The notes: generated by a model from the sequence alone, not told the origin. A stretch of DNA of 64,000 nucleotides from Hippopus hippopus (GCA_946811185.2 OX328106.1:46822311-46886310), one strand, 5' to 3'; positions 30,648-41,590 are shown, counted from the first letter of the stretch. Numbers and translations are program-made.

Positions 30648-31533
30648 TTTGCACCAGTTTAGTATAAGCCATCCGGTAAAGAGTTAACTTGATAGGTTGA
30701 TTGTTTGGTGTTTAACGCTGTTTTCAGTTATATCGTGGCGGCCAGTGCACCTATCCAAGCTTTCCTGGACCAGTACTCCACACAATATTCTTTCCATGCC
30801 ACTGGCTGCTTTCCCACATAACCATCGCCAAAACAATGGTCAGCAGTGAGAGAGGAATGAATCCTGTGATTCCTGTCAGGGCTTTTTTTCCTTCTATAAT
30901 TGAGGCCGATATTCGGTAACTTCCCAATTGCAAAAAGCATCATTTTTTCCCAATTGTGGCGGAAGAATTTCCCAATTGTGGCGGAAGAATTTCCCAATTT
31001 TGCTGAAAGGATTTCCCAATTTTGCTGGAAAAATTTCTCATAATACGATGCTGAAATTCCTAATAAGTTAAACTAACAATTTCTCAAAAGCTATTTCAAA
31101 TGACCAGACACAAAACTCGTTATTTAGCAGTGATTGAAACCGAAAGCAGGTTTTTTTTATTGATTTGTACCGAAATGACTCAGCCGACTGCGCTGCAGTA
31201 CAGCCGAAATGTTGCGTTTTCTTGGCGCCATTTGGTTTGTTTAATGGAGGCACTCTTAACCGAACCGAGTTATTTTTTGCGCATTATAACACCGTACATA
31301 GACTGAACGCGGTTGCAATTTCCCTATCATTCAATATTAAATCCTTTGACATGTTATATAATTGTTTGTCTTTCGTAAAAACTTACAGCTGACAAAAGAA
31401 GTTTGCTTAACACTGTGGAACACATTCGTACTCGGTTGCAGTCAACGTACTCAAAAAAAAAAAACCAAACATGCTGTATCCAAGCAAAACATGTCAAGAA
31501 CCGGGAAATATTACAAAAAGTTCGTTAAATAAA

Positions 31534-31614
31534 ATGGCTGCAGATGATAAAGGCCGGCGTAGCCTTTTTACTTTCGGCGTGAAACGTTCGAATTCTTTGC
31601 TGATCGATCTACAG
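31534..31614 (+). pseudogene. Likely first exon of a transposase relic in the hAT-like element
   Basis: ATG in a purine-rich context (AAAATGGC) opens 27 codons, with SLFTFGVKRS near the middle, and ends CAG directly before GTAATC, a good splice donor. A short basic leader with S-L-F-x-F-G-x-K-R is familiar from hAT/ZMYM1-like transposases. I infer an exon by position and motif; no full downstream frame survives. It lies near the middle of the 1254-bp element, as expected for a transposase gene. Confidence 0.45.
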
Positions 31615-31740
31615 GTAATCAAATCTCCGCATATTTAGTCTCAATCTGAAGTGCCGGTTCTGTCGGGCATCGCCGATTTCCCTTTGTCTGAAGACTAGAC
31701 AATTATTATCACTGCACATGATGCAAACTCTACATCTTCA

Positions 31741-31923
31741 GACATAATATCCAAGCCTAGCCTTGTAACTTCCACAGATAATGATTCCCTTGTATCATAT
31801 GATGGCCGAAAAGCAGTTCTTCTAAAGTATTAACTCCAGCACCCATGGGTGTACCACAGTAGTGTTAAAAAGGGCTCTAAGCCTATATGTGCAAATGCTG
31901 TGAGATATTTGGCCATAGTTTAA
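31741..31923 (+). pseudogene. Broken transposase coding trace
   Basis: The plus strand reads through GRKAVLLKY, an in-frame TAA at 31831-31833, then LQHPWVYHSS and GSKPICANAV. A P-W-x-Y-S ... C pattern is seen in hAT/ZMYM1-like proteins after their N-terminal part. The stop and missing second Cys mark it as decayed. Weak, motif-level evidence only. Confidence 0.35.
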
Positions 31924-32252
31924 ACAGTTAAAGTTTGAATATTGAATTTGTTTCACTTGTCAATTAAATTGCTGCACCTATTTACTGTATGTATGTACAC
32001 TGCCATTAATTTGTTTTATTGATGTATCTTGAAAGTCAGTCTGATTTTTCCCAATTTGCCCAAAATCGCACTTGAATTTCCCAAAATGAAAGGCTAAGGC
32101 CCCTTCCCAATTTTTGGAAAAAAAGCCCTGCCTGTAGCAATGACTATCATTAATCCTTGAAAAAAAATTTGCCCCACCAGGGATCGAACCAGCAACCCCC
32201 TATTCTCAAATCCTGAACACTACAGACTGCGCTACCAGGACTAGGCTACAGG

Positions 32253-32653
32253 GTCAACTCCTTATCAAACAAAAAATAATAAACTGTAGCTTAACTCTTT
32301 ACCAAACGACAAAATTTTTGACTCATCCAATTGAAAGCATTTGCAGACGATAAGATTAATGCAACTCAAAAACTGAAACTTGTCTTGGGAAGGGTAGAAA
32401 ACATTGTGGGAAAAGGAGAAAATGCTGGTTACCAGCATTTTCTCCTTTTCCCACAATGTTTTCAGAAGGCTTCTTCCTCTGGGTCGTAAAAACCAGGGAT
32501 TGTTTGATAAAGGGTTAAGTGACCTGATGTAATCATTCTGTCATTGACAGGAATGAATACATTCTGTGAAAAGGAGAAATTCTAGCTACAAGCATTTTTT
32601 TTCTGTTTTCTACATAGCCTTGATAACTAGGGATTATGTGGTCAAGAGTTGAG
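32253..32653. mobile_element. M1 host with nested M1, old
   Basis: Remnants CTCCTTATCAAAC (left) and GTGAAAAGGAGAAATTC ... GGTCAAGAGTTGA (right) flank an intact M1 that sits at a TTAA. Confidence 0.6.
32291..32518. mobile_element. M1 MITE, complete 228 bp, nested, conserved subfamily
   Basis: TTAACTCTTTACCAAAC to GATAAAGGGTTAA; palindrome perfect. Confidence 0.9.
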
Positions 32654-32870
32654 GGAGATAAGTCAGGGAGAAATCATTGCACTCTTACCAAGATCTGGCT
32701 AACATCTCACAGGTAAAACTAACTCTATGTAACACATTGGTAGTAAAAGTGTGTGTTTTCTTATAGATATATTACAACAGGAGAAAAAGCTAGAAAATTG
32801 CTTTTATGATCAATCAAGCAGATCAAAACATCAGGCTGGATTTATAACTAATGTACATTCTATGGATATG

Positions 32871-33062
32871 GTTTACTTGTTTGTATGGTGTTTAGCGCTC
32901 TTTTCAGCATTTTTTTATCATGGTGCACCTATACATGCTTTCCTGGTGTTTCCTTTACCAGTACTCTATACATTCTTTCCAAGTTTCTGGCTGCTTTCCC
33001 ACATAAAAATCATCAAAAAACACTTTTCAGCAGAAGAATGAATCCTGTCACGGTGACTACTA
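32871..33062 (-). mobile_element. S1 SINE, head missing
   Basis: TTGTATGGTGTTTAGCGC through GAATGAATCCTGTCACGG. The tRNA-like part is absent. Confidence 0.75.
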
Positions 33063-34032
33063 CAAATTCTCCTATGCCACTTTCAATATTATTTCAGACA
33101 TTTCACTACGGCAGCTCAATCATTCATGTATGTCCTTGGTCTCATCAGTTCTAGTCTAGGCTCAGAAGGGTCTAAATGCCCAGAGAGACTTCCATGAAAA
33201 ACTCAGCATTTCAAGTGAAGATCAACCCCATGGCTTAGCTTCAAAAACTTACACTTTCACCACTAATCCACACAAAAAACGGTATAACATTAAAAATAAT
33301 ACTATACTATGGGCCTCTGAATTACTGGTTTGTTAAATGATTCAACCATCTAGCAGGGTACAGATCCAGGATCAGATTAAACATTTTGTTCTGCCTGATT
33401 GGAATCTACAATGCCTATCAAAGAAAAAAGATTTAAGCTCTACATGGCCATGTCCAAATTAAACATCAACCAAATCATTCCTGCAAAATTACATACATGT
33501 AAAATCCAACCAGACTGTAAACCTTCCTATATTTCACAATGTTTATCTAACTCGCCATTTGCAAATTTGTAAGGAAACGTGCAGCCAGTATTCCAATATA
33601 GATTTCGTCGAAAGCCTAGAAGGATCAAAGAGTCAGCAAAAAAAAATCTGAAGCCAAGCTATGGATTATATCCTTCACATGGAAAACAAACACTTTACAC
33701 ATCAATCTGCACTAAATATGTAACTTTACCTCTGTCAGTGACTGGAAATACAATCCAATAGAACTCTGACAGACTTTCATCATCTTATAGGCTTGACTAA
33801 ACAAGTAGATAGGATGGATCCAAGAAAAGACTGCATGTTCTGTGAAGTCTGATCTTGATCTAAGCCATCTATAAAAACCTGTGTCCATATTCACTAACCA
33901 TTTCTGGCCTAATTATAGATTTAGACCGTAACAAAACTTCTGATTGGCTAAACCATTGGCTAAACCCTGGTCTTTCGCCTGCCATGCAGGTTGAATTGAT
34001 GTATGTCTGGCCTTGAAAGAGTTTAAATCCTT
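33063..34032. other. Unannotated stretch with relics
   Basis: Holds M2 core relics near 33355-33425 and 33810-33890 (AGTCTGATCTTGATCTAAGC) and a partial M5 at 33883-33995 (ATATTCACTAACCATTTC; CTTCTGATTGGCTAAACC). No gene seen. Confidence 0.5.
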
Positions 34033-34260
34033 TTAACCCATTGTCACACAATCTCAAGTTTTAATGCCCCTTGGAAAAGAGCCTTTTGAAAACATTGATG
34101 GAAAAGGAGAAAATGCTGGTAACCAGCATTTTCTCCTTTTCCAACAATATTTTCTATCCTTTCAAAAACAATTCACATCATTCAGTCACATTCAACTTGT
34201 CGTCTGCAAGGCTTTTAATTTTGGACAAGTCTAAAATTGTGTAATCTGGTAAAGGGTTAA
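34033..34260. mobile_element. M1 MITE, complete 228 bp
   Basis: TTAACCCATTGTCACAC to GGTAAAGGGTTAA, centre CTGGTAACCAG. Confidence 0.9.
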
Positions 34261-34284
34261 AAAAGAAAGAGAGATAGTAATTTC

Positions 34285-34498
34285 TTAACCCTTTACCATA
34301 CAATCCCCAGTTCTAACAAGCTTTAAAATAGAAAGCTTTTGAAACAACACTTATGATAACCAGCACTATCTCCTTTTCCAACAATATTTTCCACCCTTTA
34401 AAATGCAAATTACATTACTTGAATAAAATTAAATTTGTCATCTGCAAATGTTTTTAATTTGGACAAGTCTAAAATTTTATCGTTTAGCAAAGAGTTAA
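34285..34498. mobile_element. M1 MITE, left stem lost
   Basis: Both TTAA present; the palindrome's left stem is deleted (ACACTTATGATAACCAGC). Confidence 0.8.
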
Positions 34499-34719
34499 CT
34501 ATATCCTTTCAGGTAACGATTCAGGTGATAGAATTGCCTATCTTCTTTCAAATTAAGAACTTTGATTGATTGATAACATGATGATAAAAAATGTATTTTT
34601 TTTCAACATCTATCCACAGTCATTGAAAGGATTAGCATTTTGATTTAAGTACCATTCAGTAAGTCCATGTATCAAAACCATTGACAGTATAACTTTGAGG
34701 AAACTTTCAGCATTTTGAT

Positions 34720-34950
34720 TTAACTCTTTACCAAACGCCAAGATTTTACACTGATCCAAATTCAAAGCTGTTGCAGATAACAAATTAAATGTGTCTCAGT
34801 TGATGAAATCTCACTCTAAAAGGGTAGAAAACAAAGCGGGAAAAGGAGAAAATGTTGGTTACCAGCATTTTCTCCTTTTGCCACAATGTTTTCAAAAGGC
34901 TTCCTCCACAATGTCGTTAAAAAACGGGATTGTGTGTGGTAAAGGGTTTA
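34720..34950. mobile_element. M1 MITE, complete
   Basis: 231 bp, centre TTGGTTACCAG, right end GGTAAAGGGTTTA. Confidence 0.85.
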
Positions 34951-35464
34951 GTACAATGTAACCTAAGGCAGAAGACTTAAACCCCGAGACACTATAAAAT
35001 CATATTTACCAACAATGGTGACATATTTCAGCATGAATGACTTTACTCAACAAAAAATAATGATGACACTGTTTATGTTATTTAAATTGTACAATACATA
35101 TAAACCGTCCTTTCTTGAAAGATGGCTAATGCCTAAGGGCCAAGTTATTGAAGTGAATAAAACTGATCAACTTTATATCTGTCAACTTCAATCATTTGAG
35201 ACAATAAAAACACAAAATATATTAGTAGCCATCTTTATTTTTTAAACTGAGCTTGCTAGCTTAGTTGGTAACATACACAACAAAGCGAAAGGGTAAATGA
35301 ATTTTAACTGCCCTTAGATTGAAAAATTTCCGGATTTTTTTACACACTTAGGAGCAAGTTATGCATGAAATTGGAGACCTCTTCCTTACGAAAAATTAAT
35401 TTTCTACAAAAGATGCATGTGAATAAGAATTTAGGTCACTCACCTTCCATTTTATAACAGCTTT
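34951..35464. other. No recognisable gene
   Basis: A 76-codon plus-strand frame at 35015-35245 is open but lacks any recognisable domain. Confidence 0.4.
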
Positions 35465-35693
35465 TTAACTCTTTGCCACACAATCCCTACTTTTGACGAC
35501 CCTGAGAAAGAAGCCTTCTGAAAACATTGTGGGAAAAGGAGAAAATGCTGGTTACCAGCATTTTCTCCTTTTCCCACAATGTTTTCTCCCCTTCCCAAAA
35601 CAAATTTCAAATTTTCAGTCACTTTTATTTTGTCGTCTGCAAATACTTTCAATTTGGACCAGTCTAAAATTTTGTTGTTTGGTAAAGAGTTAA
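35465..35693. mobile_element. M1 MITE, complete 229 bp, conserved subfamily
   Basis: TTAA at both ends and perfect palindrome (CTGGTTACCAG). Right TTAA shared with the next copy. Confidence 0.95.
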
Positions 35694-35969
35694 CTCCTTA
35701 CCAGACAATAAAATGTTAGAAATGTTGTCCTTATTGGAAGCATTTGCAGACGACAAGTTCAATGTGGCTCAAATTATTGGATTTGTCATTGAAAGGTTAC
35801 AAAAAAAATAATTGATGATGGAGAAAATGCTATTTACCAACATTTTCTCCTTTTCCCACAATGTTTTCTACTCTTCTAAAGTCAAGTTTCAAATTTTCAA
35901 TTACGTTTATTTTGTCGTCTGCATATGCTTTGGACAAGTCTAAAATTTTGTTGTGTGGTAAAGAGTTGA
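35690..35969. mobile_element. M1 MITE, chimeric
   Basis: 280 bp. Left arm is of the older type, whereas the right arm (TCTTCTAAAGTCAAGTTTC) is of the conserved subfamily. Palindrome mutated (TATTTACCAAC). Could be gene conversion or deletion-joining of two copies. Confidence 0.7.
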
Positions 35970-36246
35970 GCATTCAAACCAGACAGATTTTCACTTACTT
36001 TATCCCTTGACCTGAATATTTCATGCCCAGTGCTCTGTCTAGACAGAGCTTCTGGAAAAGTGACCATTAAATTTGAAATAAAAAGTCCCATCAAAATACA
36101 CACTCGAAGGACATTTTCCCATTGAAGTAACTTGTAAATTAGTCCTATGTGCATCTTGAGTGCATTTTGTCTTGCATTCTTTCTTTTTTCAAATATCCCT
36201 TTAATTCCAAGTTTTTTTTGCACGTGCCTAGGGTTTGACTCGAACT

Positions 36247-36467
36247 TTTAACTCTTTACCATACAAAATAAAAATTTCGACTGAACTAAATTTAAAGCAT
36301 TAACTACAGACCATAACTTAAAGTGCCTTCAATAATTGAATTTGTCTCTGAAAGGACAGAAAACATTGTTGGATACGAAAATCCTGGGTCATACCAGCAT
36401 CTCCCACAATGTTTTCAAAAGCCTTCTGCCGCAGGGTCATTAAACGCAAGTTTGTTTGCTAAGGGAT
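36247..36467. mobile_element. M1 MITE, diverged
   Basis: CTCTTTACCATAC left end; stems mostly lost (ATACCAGCATCTCC). Confidence 0.65.
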
Positions 36468-36942
36468 GCTATTTACCTTGGCTAATTCCTAAGATTATGT
36501 ACTTTCTCCACACATTATCACTTACAAATTTATCCTTCTGACAGCTGACTGCTTTGCAGATGTTGAAAAAGAAGAAATTATACTCATGAAACTCATAACT
36601 AAGGGACCAACAGTTGGCTGGACAGACATAACTTATATTTATTTCACACTTTCCGGTAGATTATCGAGAAATATCGGTGAAATATTTTTTGATATTTCAT
36701 GGTTACGATACCGATTTTCATATTCTAACTCTTCAATTGAAGGCGGAAACAGTTGTTCCCGCGCTCTAGTTACCTAGGTAAAATGCGCATGCCTCACAAC
36801 CAGATGGAAATATGACGTAATTTACCTTAAATTTCTTGCGCTTGACGTAATATTGTAATGCGTTGCTATGTGGAGGGGGTATGCCACGGGGAATAACCGA
36901 AAAGAACTGTGGTGGATTTTGATTAAGTTCCCCCAGAAAGGG

Positions 36943-37169
36943 TTAACTCTTTACCAAACGACAAATTTTTGGACTGGACCAAATTTTAAAGCATCTGCAG
37001 ACAAATTAAATCTTGGTAATATGATGATTTCTGACTTTGATAGGGTGGAAAATATTGTGGGAAAAGGAGAAAATGCTGGTAACCAGTATTTTCTCCTTTT
37101 CCCACAATGTTTTCTATAGGCTTCTTTCTCAGGGTCGTTAAAAGTCGGTATTGTGCGGTAAAGAGTTAA
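36943..37169. mobile_element. M1 MITE in D element, filled site
   Basis: 227 bp; TTAA at 36943-36946 and 37166-37169. The uninterrupted sequence is preserved in copy 2 of D, where one TTAA occurs. Palindrome CTGGTAACCAG intact. Confidence 0.95.
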
Positions 37170-37187
37170 AAGCATGAAATAAATAGA

Positions 37188-37324
37188 ATATTTGTTTTTT
37201 TCTGTGAAAGATCGAAATTTATTTCATCGAGTGAACATCATCGGTAATATTTTCACGAGTGAAAATATTACCGATGATGTTCACTCGAAATAAATTTTGA
37301 TCTTTCACTGTAAAAAACAAATAT
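37188..37324. repeat. Long hairpin of D copy 1
   Basis: Arms of about 65 nt pair almost perfectly around a tiny centre (TTTTCACGAGTGAAAA). Confidence 0.9.
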
Positions 37325-37398
37325 CTTCTATATATTCTGCAAAGTCTATGCAGAACTTTAAGAATGTCGACATTTTTGCTGACCCAAAATCAAGCTGC

Positions 37399-37630
37399 TT
37401 AACCCTTTACCACAAAACCTGGAGTTTTAACAACCCTGAAGAAGGCTTTTAAAAACATTGTGGGAAAAGGAGAAAATGCTGGTAACCAGCATTTTCTCCT
37501 TTTCCTACAATGTTTTCTACCCTATCAAGGACTAGATCTACTTTCTTCATTTGAGCAACTTTTTAATTGTCGTCTGCAAATGCTTTCAATTCGGACATGC
37601 CCAAAATTTTGTCGTTTGGTAAAGAGATTA
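37399..37630. mobile_element. M1 MITE, near complete
   Basis: TTAACCCTTTACCAC left; right end GGTAAAGAGATTA. Palindrome nearly perfect. Confidence 0.9.
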
Positions 37631-39059
37631 TATGTGCATTCTGATCTTGATCTTCATTGTCCCAAAATGCACATGCATGTACGATATTATGCATTTCAAG
37701 TTTCCCTGGGCTTGCTCAATGAAATGGAATACTCAGTAGTGACCTCAAAGAGGTGCCACTTTCTTCAGGTTTCGATTTAGGTGATCAAATACACTAGGTA
37801 TATAGTCTTCTATCTGGAACTGCGATCAATTGGGTTATTTGCAGATCTTCACTAACGAGGTAGGCCTACAAGTTTGAATCCCAGATAACAGACTTCACCC
37901 ATCAGTATCTTCTTGGGAACATTTTGATCGCTTGCATCATTGCAAGAATTATTCTCGTAATCCATGAGGAATGACTGCCGAAGACATATTCCGACAAACA
38001 TCATAATGAGCTTAACACCGTTTTATATTTTATCTCCAAACCGCATAACAGGATATATTCCATCGGCAACTTCCTTTCAGAATCGTGTGTATCGTAGAGT
38101 CTACATATTTTTACAGACTGTCGGCAAGAGTGCAAATTTATGGAGGTTGGCGATTTCTTTCACGTGCCTAATCCCTCATCAAATTTGTGTCATTTCACGT
38201 GAAATCGATCGAGTCTGCAGTATAATTACATAGAACAAGATATCAACATGAACTTACCGCAAGGTTATGAGCGTAACTTCCAAAATATTACATCCAAACC
38301 CCGCCGAATAATGACCCAGATCAAGTGCAGGGCCGGTAATAATATGCAAATGAGATGAGACAGCTATCCAAAATTAGAAAGCCTGGCTGTTACATTGATT
38401 AAATCAACATTCTTATAAATAGAGAAATGTTTTTTATTTTTGTAAAACTATGAAGTAGGACATTTACTCATAACAGCATATGAATCTATAACATTATTTT
38501 TGTTGAAATCAAAGTAAAAAATCGTAGTTACTTGCCTTTTTGGCTAGATATACATTGAAAATTATCTGTACTCGTAGGTGAAAATTACCTATGCAGATGA
38601 GTCATCAATAAAGAAAGATAACTCCTATGATATTCAAGTTTCTATCATTTCTTTATATGGTAGTTAGTTCCCTTGTATGAGACACATTTGAATGACTGGA
38701 CCGCTGAAAGTGGTACGTGTAGTTGACAGTCAAGCACGAGGATGAAAGATCACACATTGAAACTTTCTCCAGTTTTGGACACTGCATTGCCATGCGAACA
38801 GCAGGGATCAAACCAGGATTGTCGAATTCAATTTCGCTACCTTAACCACTTTAAACAGCAGAGACAAGAGAACCCAACTCGGTTTGCATCGCTTGGCACA
38901 TTCTTTAAATATCATGATCAGAGTGCACAGAAAGTGTACTTTGATCTTTTATTTACAGTTATTGTCCTTTTCTTATTTCCTCACAATTTCCTGAGCTTAG
39001 TTTAGCTTAAACATATTTATTTTTAATCGATGAAGAAACAAGTTCTTACAAGTTATACT
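37631..39059. other. Unannotated stretch
   Basis: No convincing gene. At 38795-38860 a minus-strand tRNA-like motif (GGTTTGATCCCTG) suggests an old SINE head. Frames of 87-106 codons lack recognisable domains. Confidence 0.4.
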
Positions 39060-39109
39060 AATATCTCTCGGTTTTGATTCCTGGGAACTACACCAATACT
39101 CACGCCAAT

Positions 39110-39200
39110 GAGAAATCCCGAAGTTGATACCCGCTCCCTGGTATCGAACTCGGGACCTTATGGTTACGAGGCCGATGCTCTACCTCACAACCATGGACAC
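39110..39200 (-). mobile_element. tRNA-like SINE head (not S1)
   Basis: On the minus strand: GTTGTGAGGTAGAGCATC (A-box region), anticodon-like CGT, then GAGTTCGATACC (B-box). Followed by GAGCGGGTATC. It is embedded in unrelated sequence without a tRNA terminus, so I read it as a SINE head and not a tRNA gene. Confidence 0.5.
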
Positions 39201-39522
39201 CTCTTCGAGCTTGGTCGAAGATTTATTTGTAAGTTTTTGTCCTTACACCTCACCGTGCATTAGATGCGGACGTTCTTTTACTTTAATTGTACCCGACACA
39301 ACAGCGGTGGCTGGTTTTCAGAATGAACAAAGTCAATACAATGTCTTGTGGGAGATGAATTAAAACCTGTGGCAACGACTTTCATCGATCCAGCAGAGTT
39401 CTTGCACTTGTAAAACTCTGATTTAAACTCTCGCCCCGTCTATATCACTAAGCCACCCTTTACACTTTAGTTACCGGGGCACCAACAAGGATGTCCGACG
39501 AGGCACAGTCGTTACTTACATA

Positions 39523-39642
39523 TGGCCTGCAACACGCGAAAAGGGCATTTGGACATTTGCGTAAAGCGTCGTCTGCGCAGGCTGATCCGAGACGACACTT
39601 TACGCAAATATCCGAATGCCCATTTTCGCGTGTTGCAGGCCA
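39523..39642. mobile_element. M4 palindromic MITE, short form
   Basis: 120 bp. Ends TGGCCTGCAACACGCG and CGCGTGTTGCAGGCCA are perfect inverted repeats; the whole element folds on TCTGCGCAGGCTGATC. Confidence 0.85.
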
Positions 39643-39771
39643 GTTATAACTACCATATAAACGCCTTTCATAACAATAGTTGCTTTTGCAGCCAGTAAGA
39701 ACATGTAATCCGATCTTTGATCTAGACTTTCCGCTTTGATGAGACATTCTTGACAAGCGCGACATTCAAAA

Positions 39772-40042
39772 CATATGAGCCATGCTCTGGCAAAAGGGGG
39801 CTTAATGCACCTCCATGATCTATGGCACCAAGCAACCTATCACACAATTAGAGGTCCATAAAATCCACTTAGTCTAAAGAATGACTGAATCTGGAGGAAG
39901 AGTGGTCCTTGGACATACAGAAAATTGACCGATAGCGGAAAGTTTCGGCCCAGGTCATCCTGCGCGGACTGCGTAGGATGACCTGGGTCGATACTTTTCG
40001 CAGATGCATTAAGCCCCCTTTTCACAGAGCATGCCTCATATA
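39772..40042. mobile_element. M3 palindromic MITE, complete
   Basis: ATATGAGCCATGCTCTGG to CAGAGCATGCCTCATATA; core TCATCCTGCGCGGACTGCG with its complement. About 271 bp. Confidence 0.85.
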
Positions 40043-40262
40043 TAGGTACATAAATTGGGTCTTATGTCTATTCGGAAAGTATCCGTTGGGGTCCGTTTGG
40101 CGCTCTAATGGCATGTTCAAAAATGTTCTATGGCAAAATCAGTTGAAAACGAATAAAAAACAAATACCTGAGATATAGGCCTAGTAAAAGTCAATTGCTT
40201 TAGTAGCTGTCATTAGCCGACATGTCCTTATTCGTGAACGAGGGAGAAGCGAACGTACGAGC

Positions 40263-40284
40263 GAGAGAGAGAGAGAGAGAGAGA
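40263..40284. repeat. GA microsatellite
   Basis: Eleven GA units. Confidence 0.9.
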
Positions 40285-40514
40285 AAAGAGAGAGCAAGCA
40301 AAGATTAATGATTGATTAACTAATAAGTGATGACAGGGACTATAGAAAATATGTCAAATGTAGACAATGTTTAATTTTGTTGATAAAGCTCTGAGGCACA
40401 TGTTAATATCTGAAGGACGCCCCTTCAACCCCATCCCCTTCGGCACCTCAAAAAAGGACATGTATAAATGAAGACTGATTCACAGCATCATGAACCGGGC
40501 AACATTTCTAAATG

Positions 40515-40935
40515 ATCGGCGTTCTAGGAAAAGGGGGTTTAATACATCTTCGTAATATTTTTTTGTTTAGCGAGCAAGTCGTCACATTTTATGTGTCCAC
40601 TTTGTCTAAAGACCGGCTCAATCATAACGTAAAATAATCTTTTGGCATGCAGAAAATTTACTAAAAGGAACAGGAAGTGTCACTGAGTAGTGACTGATGC
40701 CCCCGAAATAGTAACCTTGAAAACAGACGCACGGACGGACCGACGGACAGACTAAACAAAAAAATATATGCCCCCGAGAGTTTTTTTTTTTTTATAACGG
40801 ATTTCAATGCAACTGTGCACTACGTCACGAGTCAGATACGCTAACAACCGAGCTACCTGGACTGCGTAGTCGGACATGGGTTGGCAATTTTTGAACAGAT
40901 GCATAACCCCCCCATTCGGACAGTACATGAATTAT
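40515..40935. mobile_element. M3 MITE, diverged, interrupted
   Basis: AAAAGGGGGTTTAATACATC at the left and GCATAACCCCCCCATTC at the right. The centre contains foreign sequence (about 40690-40845) with a GGACGGACCGACGG tract and a degraded SINE-like CACGAGTCAGATACGC. Confidence 0.55.
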
Positions 40936-41084
40936 TCATGAAGCAAGGGTAACAATTCGTATTAAAAGATTGCTTATAAGATTTATCTCCCTTTAATTTT
41001 GATACGTCTGCTGGCAAAAACACTCGTCAAATTGCAATTTCTCTTCCCGTACATTGACAAAATCCATTTATTTATTCAGCATAA

Positions 41085-41590
41085 GGGCCCTGCCTGCCTC
41101 AGCGGTGTGGTGATTCAACTTCAGGAGGCCCCGGGTTCGAAGCACCAAGTTCTTCGTGGGAGTGACCTTGAGCAAGACACTTCTGAGCCCTTATCTAGAT
41201 TGTTTGTTTTGGAGTTTAACAGCATATTAACATCTTAGGTCATATTACGGCGATCAGTGCACCTATGCATGTGTTTCCTGGCTTTCTCACACTCGTGTTG
41301 ATTTAACTTTTTTTTTTCAAGGAACTGAATGCATTTCTCGATTGCATCAGAGGTGAGAGGCGAAAAATCGCCGGAAAGTTGCCTCAGCCGAGTATCGAAC
41401 CTGCAACCACCAGGTCACGAGCCAGATACGCCAACCACTGAGTTACCCGACCGGGCCCTTGTCTAGTACTGGTGAAACATAGGACATACATGAGTAAGGA
41501 AAGCTGTCTCCGTAATATGATTGGAATATTGTTGAAAGTGGCGTAAAATACTATTCATTCGTTCGTTCGTTCGACCAAACGACCGACCTA
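41085..41590 (+). mobile_element. S2 SINE carrying a nested S1-like SINE
   Basis: tRNA-like head GCCTCAGCGGTGTGG with B-box CCGGGTTCGAAGC, then GTGACCTTGAGCAAGACAC, then interruption at TTATCTAG. It resumes TACTGGTGAAACATAGG and ends GTGGCGTAAAATACTATTC plus a TTCG repeat tail. The head and tail differ from S1, so it is a separate family. Confidence 0.75.
41199..41452 (-). mobile_element. S1-like SINE nested in S2
   Basis: Minus-strand head GGGTAACTCAGTGG and B-box GCAGGTTCGATAC; body CACTGATCGCCG; tail near 41200. The 14-bp flanks GAGCCCTTATCTAG (41185-41198) and GGGCCCTTGTCTAG (41453-41466) differ at two positions, giving a clear target duplication in the S2 body. Confidence 0.8.

Larger units (their letters stand above)
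30877..32130 (+). mobile_element. hAT-like element, CAGGGCTTTTTTTCC ends, 1254 bp
   Basis: Perfect 15-bp terminal inverted repeats CAGGGCTTTTTTTCC and GGAAAAAAAGCCCTG. The 5-bp duplication CCTGT flanks it (30872-30876 and 32131-32135). Subterminal TTCCCAATT words recur near both ends. It carries a plausible transposase first exon and a broken downstream coding trace on the plus strand (see separate entries). The two hAT-like copies here are similar in length (1254 and 1276 bp) but have different interiors. Confidence 0.8.
30691..32241 (-). mobile_element. S1 SINE split by a hAT-like element
   Basis: The tail and body (GTTTGGTGTTTAACGC, GTGCACCTATCC, GGAATGAATCCTG) occupy 30691-30876. The remainder with the tRNA-like head (GGGATCGAACCAGC, a B-box on the minus strand, and GCGCTACCAGGAC) is at 32131-32241. 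The interruption is exactly the element at 30877-32130. Confidence 0.85.
36635..37324 (+). mobile_element. D element copy 1, interrupted by M1
   Basis: Unit with TATTTATTTCA at the left and GCATGAAATAAATAG at the right, followed by a long hairpin at 37188-37324 (arms ATATTTGTTTTTTTC... and its complement). It matches copy 2 (57211-57633) in opposite orientation. An M1 sits at AAAGGG-TTAA where copy 2 has none. Confidence 0.8.

Noticed and set aside
39110..39200. Possible tRNA-Thr on the minus strand
   Set aside because: A and B boxes are present but the acceptor stem does not close; more likely a SINE head.
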